This document shows positions 36,975 to 44,410 of a stretch of DNA of 64,000 nt, one piece after another (the first letter of the stretch is position 1; every line of letters begins with the position of its first letter). Position numbers and translations under genes: made by a program. Origin of the DNA: Tolypeutes matacus (taxonomy: Eukaryota > Chordata > Mammalia > Cingulata > Chlamyphoridae); the NCBI GenBank assembly GCA_026826555.1, contig JAKSZT010054324.1, positions 6,423,063-6,487,062 on the forward strand, given 5' to 3'. The notes under the pieces were generated by a model. The model did not search any database and had not been told where the DNA came from. It saw only the letters and a program-made list of their open reading frames with translations.

Positions 36975-37037
36975 AGTCAGTAGAGCATGAGACTCTTAAT
37001 CTCAGGGTCGTGGGTTCGAGCCCCACGTTGGGTGCCA
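36975..37037 (+). pseudogene. tRNA-Lys(CTT) 3' fragment with CCA
   Basis: Reads as the last 63 nt of mature tRNA-Lys from the D-loop to the 3' CCA: D-loop remainder AGTCAGTAGAGC, anticodon arm with CTT (36994-36996), variable loop, T arm GTGGGTTCGAGCCCCAC and acceptor 3' strand. Compared with the known mammalian tRNA-Lys(CTT), I see two differences, G to A in the D-loop and C to T in the acceptor stem, both at CpG positions. CCA is not encoded in tRNA genes, so the fragment derives from a mature tRNA. The first 12-13 nt of the tRNA are missing; it cannot be functional. Confidence 0.93.
37020..37037 (-). promoter_or_regulatory. Retroviral primer-binding site, tRNA-Lys1,2 type
   Basis: On the minus strand TGGCACCCAACGTGGGGC starts two bases after the LTR end (...CCACA-AT-TGG), the normal position for a primer-binding site. 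Lys1,2 priming is typical of betaretrovirus-like (class II) elements. Confidence 0.88.
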
Positions 37038-37170
37038 ATTGTGGTTGTTCCGAACCACTTGTTGGCGGAAGGGGAATGCTGAGCGGCAACCAGCGTTCGG
37101 GGGCCCAGACGGCGTGGAGGGCGCACGGAGGAAAGACCACCACGGAGACGAGGTAAGTACGCAGGTCTAA

Positions 37171-37176
37171 TTTATT
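37171..37176 (-). terminator. LTR polyadenylation signal
   Basis: AATAAA on the minus strand, between the TATA box and U5 of the chimera LTR. Confidence 0.7.
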
Positions 37177-37192
37177 ACAGGAAGGTTTGTTG

Positions 37193-37200
37193 TTTATATA
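37193..37200 (-). promoter_or_regulatory. LTR TATA box
   Basis: TATATAAA on the minus strand, correctly placed upstream of the AATAAA at 37171-37176. Confidence 0.7.
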
Positions 37201-37412
37201 GGTTCTGATAAGGGAAGTGAGTTAAGGACATGATTGGAGGAAGAGGGGTGACGTACATAGTAACTGGCAAAAAAGAAGATTTTTAGAAAAGGTTATGATT
37301 GGACATTGAGGATTGACTGAAAGAAGTCTTTTCAGGTTCATGCCGGGAGTCACGTAGCACTTGGCAGCCATTTTAGCTGCTTGGGGGCACCATTTTAGGT
37401 GTCCCTACCACA

Positions 37413-37418
37413 ACCACC
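37413..37418. repeat. 6-bp target-site duplication, right copy
   Basis: ACCACC, identical to 36969-36974. Confidence 0.85.
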
Positions 37419-37477
37419 CCTGCATTCTTCAGATCCTTGATTGTGGTATTAATCTCTGCAGTCCCTCCAGGAATTGG

Positions 37478-37816
37478 CTATTGCTTCTGATTTAATATTT
37501 TGCTAGGCAGAGACAATTCTAATGGCTTCCACTTAGTCTTTCTTACCATAATAACACTCACTCCACAAGTCCAAGATCCAATGTAGGGATTCTGCCCGTC
37601 ACTGAGTATGTCTATTCCAATTATGTCTTTTGGAACTGGGGAAATAACCACAGAATGGGTCCGGGGACCCACTGAACTCACTGTGAGATAGACCTGAGCT
37701 AAAACTCCATCAATGACCTGACCTCCATAAGCCCCTACTATGACTGGTGGACCACAGTGACATTTGGGTCTCGTGGAATTAATGTCATTTCTGAGCCAGT
37801 GTCTAGTAATCCCCAA
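37478..37816 (-). pseudogene. pro: ERVL protease remnant
   Basis: The open minus frame shows HCGPPVIVGAYGGQVIDGVL and VVISPVPKDIIGIDILS, typical of a retroviral aspartic protease flap and second half. The active-site codons for DTGS are present at 37792-37803, but in another frame, so a frameshift separates the catalytic motif from the rest. Confidence 0.85.
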
Positions 37817-38043
37817 AATATCTGATCATTTCCTTTTCCCCAATGCACAGTTACTCTGGTATAAGGCCGTGGGTCTCCTTGGGGAAAGGTGGAAGATTAA
37901 CAGTATAAATTTTTGGCAGTATAAAAGGATCCTTCCCCAAGGGAACCTGGCCTTCTCCTCATTCAAGGGATTCTGGGTCTGTAAACTGTCTCAAGTCTGG
38001 GAATTAAAGGGCCATGATTCCCTGCATCTGTAATTTGAGTTAG

Positions 38044-38542
38044 TGTATTAGTCAGCCAAAGGGGTGCTAATGTAAAATACCAAAAATGGGTTGGTGTTTA
38101 TAAAGGGTATTTATTGGGGGTAGAAGTCCACAGATACCAGGCCATAAAGCGTTAGGTTTCTTCTCTCACCACAGTCCATTGCCACGTGTTAGAGCAAGAC
38201 AGCTGCCGGCATTTGCCAGCGTTCAGGCTTCTGGGTTCCTCTCTTCCCGGAGCTGCATTTCTCTCTGGGTTTAGCTCCTGTTTCCTCCACAAGGTTAGCT
38301 GTAGACGATCAGGTGAACAGCTTGTTTCTCTTCTCCTGGGGCCTTCTTTCCAACATCAAAACTGCTTCTCAAAAGACTGCTTCAACTGTCCTTTGCCTTG
38401 CCTTTTAAATTCGATTCCCCACCCACCAAGGGGTGGGGTTCAACACCCTAATCCTAACCTAATCATGCCCAGATTAACAGATCAGTTTACAAGCATGATT
38501 CAATTATATTTTTGGAATTCATAATTACATCAAACTGCCACA
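38044..38542 (-). mobile_element. Solo LTR (ERVL/MaLR class) with 5-bp TSD
   Basis: 499-bp antisense LTR. On the minus strand it begins TGTGGCAGTT and ends CTAATACA; AATAAA sits at 38110-38115. The perfect 5-bp duplication GTTAG flanks it (38039-38043 and 38543-38547), as expected for ERVL-type integration. It lies between the protease and gag regions of the host ERVL. A 112-residue plus-strand frame inside it (38186-38524) is incidental. It is better preserved than the host ERVL, hence younger. Confidence 0.9.
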
Positions 38543-38547
38543 GTTAG

Positions 38548-40310
38548 CATTTTGCTCACCAGACCTCGAACTCTTCTGCTTATTCAGATCCAGAAGAAAT
38601 TTAGCAAACTGCTCATCTATTTCACTTCTAGATACCCCATGATCTATGAGCCAATGTCATAACTCTATTCAACTCAGACTAATTTGGGTGCTGCTTTAAA
38701 TCTGTCTTTCATTGCAGAAGCCATGCCCACCTTGTCTTTGGCAACTAACTGCCAATACTTGACTTTTACTAGACCGAGGTCTGACCATCCCCATAATGTT
38801 TATGGATTCTAATTCCATCACAGCCCTCCCTAGAGTAATATCTGGACTACAGAGAAGAGCAATCACAGAGCTCTTCAGGGAAAATGGAGTTAGTCTTCCA
38901 AATTTATTCCTCACAGTTCTGGTTAAAGGTGTGTCCTCTGGACATTCCTGGGGTGGGTGGGCAGATCTTCAATTGTAAATTGATTCTAGCATTCCAATCT
39001 CTCTCAGCCTTTGAATTCCCTCTTCTATTGTATACCAGGGCAAATTGGGCATCTCCACCTCAGAGCAATGCCATCTTTTGGTCCATGATTCAGTCAGCCA
39101 CCCAAATCAACAGTGCCCTTTCTAACCCCTTGAGTTGCAGCATTGAATCCAGAATTTCTGCTTAGTGTGCCCATATCAATTAATTCAGCATGATCCATCT
39201 TTATATTCCTTCTACCATTATCCTATACCCTTAGTAACCATTCTGACACATATTCCCCTGATTTCTGTCTATATAAGTTGGAAAACTCGAGTTCTTATAG
39301 AGTATAATGTACGTCCTCATGGTTCACACTTTGTATTTTACCTTTGGGGGCTTGTTGTGATTTTAGTCTAATAATAGGTCATAAAGAGTAGAGGGGTGGT
39401 GGAGGTGGGTAAGGATGATTCTAAATGCCTTACAAGCTACTGACCTCAGGATATTCCTTTGCATTTGCATTTTACAAGACAGGATCCATCTCTTTAGGCA
39501 GGGGTTGAAAGGTAGTTTCCTCAGAGCAGGGTGGAGTCTGGGCAGTGCAGGTTGGAATTTGGTTGGCACCTGCCTTAAGGCTGAGAGGAGGTCCACACTC
39601 CCTGGGGCAGGCTGGAGGCTGGGTGATACAAGGTTGACAAAGTGTGGTCTCCACAGGACTGTGTTCTCCATAGGGCAGGTTATCACAGGTTTATCTGCTA
39701 AAGTCTCAGCATAATATAGGTTTCCAATGCCCCAACCATATTGTCTTTATCCGATATATATGTCTCCATCCCAATCTCCTTTCAAATCAATGCCTTCACT
39801 TTAATCACAGACATCTTGTGAGGTTGAGATTTTAGTTTCCTTTGTAACTCTGCTACTTGTACAATGAGAGTCTGAGTCTGGTTTTCAGATATTTTAAGCC
39901 TGTGACGGCAGGAAACAAGATTTTCTTTCAGAGCACACATAGAAACTTTCACATCATTCATGCGGCATTTAAATTGCAAATTTGAAGACTTCAGCTCATC
40001 TCCTTCTTTTATAACTGTATCTAGAGATCTAGGAGAAGCCAGCCAACATCATTGTACCTTTTGACTCCATAAAACTCTGTTAAGATGTTGAAAACACTCT
40101 CTCACCCAGATCCTTGCCTCTTATAAGCACAGAAGTAGGAGAATCCAGTGATGATATTTTGTGTATCTCCATTGCCAGCTCATGCCATGGACTGTTAGTG
40201 GCCTCTTCATTATTGGAAAAGGAGTCATTAGTACCCTTGAGTCCAATTAGAGTAGAGAGCCAATTGCAAAACTCCCAGAACCACTTCAGACATCCCATGT
40301 TTAAGATTCA
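38548..40310 (-). pseudogene. gag: ERVL gag region remnant
   Basis: Position between the primer site and the protease makes this gag. Short minus frames survive, e.g. 39782-39979 with a heptad-like coiled coil (SENQTQTLIVQVAELQRKLK) and 39363-39686. No single long frame remains. I could not place capsid or zinc-knuckle motifs with confidence. Confidence 0.65.
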
Positions 40311-40321
40311 GTTAATCAAGA

Positions 40322-40338
40322 ACCACTCCTGGCACCAA
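40322..40338 (-). promoter_or_regulatory. ERVL primer-binding site, tRNA-Leu type
   Basis: On the minus strand TGGTGCCAGGAGTGGTT begins two bases after the LTR end (CTAATACA-GC). It resembles the complement of a tRNA-Leu 3' end with substitutions, as expected for ERVL. Confidence 0.7.
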
Positions 40339-40340
40339 GC

Positions 40341-40734
40341 TGTATTAGTCAGGGTTCTCTTGGGAAACAGAATCAAAAGGATATATCTATAAATATTATG
40401 AGATATTATAAATTCTCTTATATGACCGTGGGGATTCACAGGTCCAGATTTCACAGGCAGGCTGCAAACCAGGGGCTCCAATTAAAGTGCAATGAAGGCT
40501 CTTAATGAGTTTCACTTCCCCTTTTAAGGCATTCAAGTGATTGCATAAAGGGTCACTCAGTGCTGACAGCAATCTCCCTGGTTGGTCATAGATGTAATCA
40601 CCCATCTATGCAGTAAACTCACTGATGACTAAAGTCCACAAATGTCCCTATACTACAATTAGCCCAGTGTTTGCCTGACCACACAACTGGGCACAATTAC
40701 CTGGCTGAGTTTACACATTAGCCCAACCATCACA
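40341..40734 (-). mobile_element. ERVL 5' LTR (MLT2-like)
   Basis: 394 bp. On the minus strand begins TGTGATGGTTGGGC and ends GAGAACCCTGACTAATACA, the hallmark end of MLT2-type ERVL LTRs. It is related to the plus-strand LTR at 43970-44410 across most of its length, e.g. GACATTTGTGGACTTTAGTC and AGTGAGTTTACTGCATAGAT in both. It is shorter than that copy by about 47 bp. Confidence 0.88.
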
Positions 40735-41804
40735 GTGAGTGACTGAAATATTAGTGAAGATCTAGAGAAAGCAGGAGTCAATTCTTTGAAAACTTGCTAG
40801 TTAGTAGAATGATCATTCTTTTTGAGAGAACATGGTTTACATATATACATATAAATAATGTATTTGTTTCTGGGAAGAGAGTTCCCATTAACTTTAAGTA
40901 ACTGTTCAATGGCAATTGTGGCTGTATTCACAAAGTGGCAAATTCATGCGGCTGGACCATTTCTTTTATGTTAGAGTTTAGATATCTTGCACATTAGGGC
41001 AGTCAGCTTCTCTGATTTGTCAGCAATATTGGAGGTTATAAAGGTGAATCCAATTGGTTGACTAACTGTACTAATGAAAGAAAATAACACTTTTTTTTAA
41101 TTGTATATATTTCCAAATGTGGAACTATTAACTTCAAAGGAAGTTCAACTTGCTGGGAGGAAAGGTTTTAGAATAATGTAGTTATTGTTAACTTTTTATA
41201 GGTTTGGGTATTTTCATTGCAATAGGTATTTTTCAGCATATTGGCTTTACAAACTTCCTTGGAAAGTTTGTTTGACTATTTGGAGTGAGGTACAAAGGTG
41301 ATTTCTAAAAACAACATGTATTTTGGAAAATTAAAGGTTTTTTCCCCCTAAATAATCAATAACCTAAAAATGTAACTGAATAATTCCACCAAAATACAGG
41401 GGTTATAAACACCACATGGACTAGGATGACTTGTAGAATGGTGAAAAATCAGTGGAGTCTCTTGGGATGAAATGTAATGAATATTGAAACTATTCATATG
41501 GGACAGTGAAAGATGTATAGCTACAACATAATATAGAAAATGTATAGATGAGGGAAATAGTAAATTGCAAACATAAAGGACATGGTTACAGCAAGTAAAG
41601 AAAATCAAATGAGACCAGTCAAATCTGCTTTTCTCAACAAGCTTCTTTTTTTAAAAGGGAGGGATTTCTATTCTTCATAGTCCATATCATTCTGAAAGGT
41701 GAGGATTGTTTAGTTTGAGGATCTGTAGAGTATTAAATATCACTGAGAAATTGTTAAATGAAGTTTTGAAGAAACAAAAGACCCAAGGAACATCCTATAA
41801 ACAT
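40735..41804. other. Unique-looking AT-rich stretch
   Basis: No gene or named repeat recognised between the ERVL LTR and a hAT fragment. Confidence 0.4.
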
Positions 41805-41974
41805 CAGTGATTCTCAAACTCAGCTGCCTACTAGAATTACCTGGAGAGAATTTGGAAATCTCTATTCTCAAGTCACACTTCAGTCTATTTAAAGAAAATA
41901 TCTAGGGGTAGACCCCTAGATAAAGTTCTCCAAGTAAATCCAATGTTTAGTGCAATCAGGTTTGAGAACCAAGG
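41805..41974 (+). mobile_element. MER5-like hAT MITE
   Basis: Ends resemble the hAT terminal inverted repeats: CAGTGATTCTCAAAC at the left and GTTTGAGAACC near the right edge. The interior 'agaattacctggagagaatt' fits MER5-type non-autonomous Charlie elements. No clean 8-bp duplication was found. Confidence 0.8.
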
Positions 41975-41980
41975 CATTAA

Positions 41981-42118
41981 AGCAGTATTTCTTTCTGTGG
42001 GGTCTTCAAGCTCCCTACATCACAATCACCTGAGGTGTTTATTAACAAATTCTTCCACTGAAGCCTAGCCCTCCTGAGTCAGAATATTTGGTGGTGGGGA
42101 GGTGGGGTCTTCATTTTT
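41981..42118 (+). mobile_element. MER5-like hAT fragment
   Basis: Second related fragment directly downstream: 'cagtatttctttctgtgggg', 'acatcacaatcacctgaggt', 'cctgagtcagaatatttggt' followed by a GGTGGGG run. It lacks a clear right terminal repeat. Confidence 0.6.
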
Positions 42119-43099
42119 TTAAAATGATGGTTTAAGTTAGAAGATAATAAACCCTTTTTTTCTCTCTTATTTGTGCAAATAAAATGATAATAACATGAAC
42201 TGGATGAATTGGATGAATTAATCCTTCTCAAAGAAGTTGATTATTATTTTCTGAAGAAATTATTCCAAATATTTTGTAACATTTCTATTTAAAATGAACA
42301 AGTTTCTGCTCAATTAGAACTCTCTTTCTGCAGGAGGCAGAAATGGAACTAAGATGTATTTACATTATTTCATTTTATTTTCACAAACGATCTGCACCAA
42401 TTTTTATTTGATAAAATTGGGTTCAGATAAATAACTATTATGCACAAAATTACGGCACTAATAATGGAACAAAGATCTAAATTTGTGTCTCTCTCAATCT
42501 GAATCCTGGGACCTATCCTATCAGGTGACTCTCCCTTCTCTCTGGTGACCATATCTTCATATCTGGTTTATCTCTTCCCTATAATCTTTCTTTATTGTTC
42601 TTGGTACAAAACCATTCACTATCTCATTACCTAGAGTCTTCCACTCAGCTTCTAACTTGCCATCTTTGGTAATCACCACACATTTTGATGCTCTTTCTAA
42701 CCACCTGAGGTCAGAGTAGAGGTTGGAAAAGGAAAGAACTAAACAAGATCTCAAATACTCTGTTTTCCCTGCCATCCACTTTGCAGAAATTCAATTTCAA
42801 TTTAATCATTATTTAATTTACATAAACCATGGCTAATCTTAGAATTTGTCATTATTTAAAATTCAGTATTAATAATAACTTCTATTAGTTTCAAGCTATG
42901 GTCTTTCCTTTTCAACTTTATTTTTCTAATAGCTAGAATAATGTCTGCTTTATATAACATGAAAGAAATTTTGGGAGATTCCTACATTTAAAAAAAAATT
43001 CATTCCTAAAACCTCTCTCATTTGGTTCTTTCTGATCTTAACTAAAATTCCTATTGTGGTTCCTTGTTACTTGAGAATCATTCCCCATTCTTCCAATTC
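42119..43099. other. Unique-looking stretch
   Basis: A 72-residue minus frame at 42557-42775 resembles nothing I know. Part may be further decayed ERVL interior, but I cannot show it. Confidence 0.35.
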
Positions 43100-43660
43100 A
43101 TGACTGATTCTGGCTTCTGTTAATTCTCTAATCTGTCTGGATATCTAGCCAACAGTTTTCACCAGCACTACTTTATTTACCCCTTGACTTATCATTATCT
43201 TATCAGCAATCATTTGCATATACAAGCCTTTTGGACTTCTCTTACCTCTGAATCAAAAGGCTAATTAGGGAATTACTATGCAGGCTTGGATGATTAATCC
43301 TGACTATCAAGAGGAAATAGGACTGCATCTACATAATGAGGGTGAAGAAGAGTTTGCCTGGAATAGAGGAGACCCTCTAGGGTTCTCCTAGTACTGCCAT
43401 GTCCTGTGATATAATCAATGGAAAATTTCAATGACCCAATCAAAGCAGGACTAACAATCCGCCCAGAATCTTCAGGAATCAAAGTTTGTGTCACCCCACT
43501 AGGCAAAGGTCCATGGCCAGCTGAAGTGCTTGCTGAGGGTAATGGGAACATGCAATGGGTAGTGGAAGAAGGTAATGATAAATATGAACTTCAACCATGT
43601 GACCAGTTACTGAAAGGAGGACTGTAATGGTCATGAATCTTTATTCCTTGTTTTGTTATG
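43100..43660 (+). pseudogene. ERVL 3' internal region with dUTPase relic
   Basis: Plus-strand translation of about 43285-43385 gives NPDYQEEIGLHLHNEGEEE followed by FAWNRGDPLG. This matches the conserved dUTPase motif 3 (the family's D-x-D-Y-x-G-E-I region) and the adjacent strand. ERVL elements are known to carry a dUTPase gene near the end of pol, so position upstream of an ERVL-type LTR fits. A further frame at 43418-43627 follows it. The frame has stops; it is nonfunctional. It belongs to a different, opposite-strand ERVL copy from that at 35-40.7 kb. Confidence 0.7.
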
Positions 43661-43870
43661 AATATGATTGTATATGTACATAAAACAAATATCTTTATTT
43701 TCTTCCCTTATGTTTTCTCTTATATGACAAGTTGTATTATTTTCATATCACAATATTAAAGGATGCCAAGTTAGTTAAAGAGTGAATATTACCCAAGGAC
43801 TTACACTCTATTCTCTAGGGAATTAATGTGTTTCTGGGTATACACAGGTGAGTTGAACACTGTTAGGCAG

Positions 43871-43890
43871 AAATATATATATATATATAT
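43871..43890. repeat. (AT)n microsatellite
   Basis: Short AT dinucleotide run between ERVL internal sequence and its LTR. Confidence 0.85.
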
Positions 43891-43969
43891 GCACATCTGT
43901 TATTGTTTTACTTAGACACTAAGTATTGTTTAAAGTAATGTATATGGTTGTCGAGTTGGCAGGGTGGAC

Positions 43970-44410
43970 TGTGATGGCTGGGCTAATATGTCAACTCAGC
44001 CAGGTAATTGTGCCCAGTTTTTGGTCAGGCAAACACTGGGCTAATTGTAGTACAGGGACATTTGTGGACTTTAGTCATCAGTGAGTTTACTGCATAGATG
44101 GGTGATTACATCTATGATCAACCAGGGAGTTTGCTGTCAGCAATGAGTGATGCTTTATGCAATCAATTGAATGCCTTAAAAGGGGCAGTAATTTCAGCAT
44201 TTGGAGAGAGTATTCCCAGCTTGTCTTTGGACAGGCAATGTCTTCTGGAAACTCATTAAGGACATTCATTGGATCCCCTGGTTAGCAGCCTGCCTGCAGA
44301 ATTTGGACTTGTGCATCCCCATGATCACATGAGAGAATTTTATAAAAACTCATACTATTTACAGATATCTTCTGTTGACTCTGTTTCCCTAGAGAACCCT
44401 GAATAATAAA
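43970..44410 (+). mobile_element. ERVL 3' LTR (MLT2-like), sense
   Basis: Begins TGTGATGGCTGGGC and ends GAGAACCCTGAATAATAAA (decayed CTAATACA). Homologous to the antisense LTR at 40341-40734, with about 47 extra bp around 44190-44260. It follows a dUTPase relic in the same orientation, so it is the 3' LTR of a 5'-truncated ERVL, not a solo LTR. No clean duplication was found. Confidence 0.85.

Larger units (their letters stand above)
36975..37412 (-). mobile_element. LTR-tRNA(Lys) chimeric insertion
   Basis: 438 bp inserted into ERVL pol. Read on the minus strand it is a complete TG...CA LTR (37412-37040), an AT dinucleotide (37039-37038), an 18-nt primer-binding site for tRNA-Lys (37037-37020), and a further 45 nt that continue the complement of the same tRNA (37019-36975). 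No retroviral leader follows. A perfect 6-bp duplication flanks it. A provirus would continue into leader sequence and a recombinational solo LTR would lack the primer site, so this fits neither. The simplest model is a plus-strand strong-stop DNA that copied past the usual stop in the primer tRNA and was integrated. Confidence 0.9.
37040..37412 (-). mobile_element. Class II-like LTR, 373 bp
   Basis: On the minus strand begins TGTGGTAGGG and ends CAACCACA, giving perfect 6-bp terminal inverted repeats TGTGGT/ACCACA. It has a TATA box TATATAAA (37193-37200) and AATAAA 17 bp downstream (37171-37176), implying a very short R. The U5 side (37040-37165) holds about 12 CpGs, far more than neighbouring DNA, so the insertion is relatively young. 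U3 has two AAAATGG words (minus strand, around 37355-37400), possible YY1 sites. Short R, 6-bp duplication and Lys primer together suggest a betaretrovirus-like source. Confidence 0.88.
35041..40734 (-). mobile_element. Truncated ERVL endogenous retrovirus with two nested insertions
   Basis: Read on the minus strand: 5' LTR (40341-40734), primer-binding site (40322-40338), gag (about 38548-40310), protease (about 37478-37816), RT, RNase H and the start of integrase, which ends at 35041. The 3' part of pol, any dUTPase and the 3' LTR are missing. MLT2-like LTR ends and the Leu-type primer site place it with ERVL (class III). Two younger insertions interrupt it: a solo LTR at 38044-38542 and an LTR-tRNA chimera at 36975-37412. 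All frames are broken by stops and frameshifts; the element is a fossil. Confidence 0.88.

Noticed and set aside
36975..37037. Functional tRNA-Lys gene
   Set aside because: The 5' 12-13 nt are missing, CCA is present in the DNA, and the LTR follows directly. It is primer tRNA copied into DNA, not a gene.
37149..37158. Consensus splice donor AG/GTAAGT on the plus strand
   Set aside because: Antisense to the LTR and no partner exon is visible; consensus donors of this length occur by chance.
38186..38524. 112-residue plus-strand frame
   Set aside because: Lies wholly inside a solo LTR and runs antisense to it; GC-richer LTR sequence gives longer chance frames.
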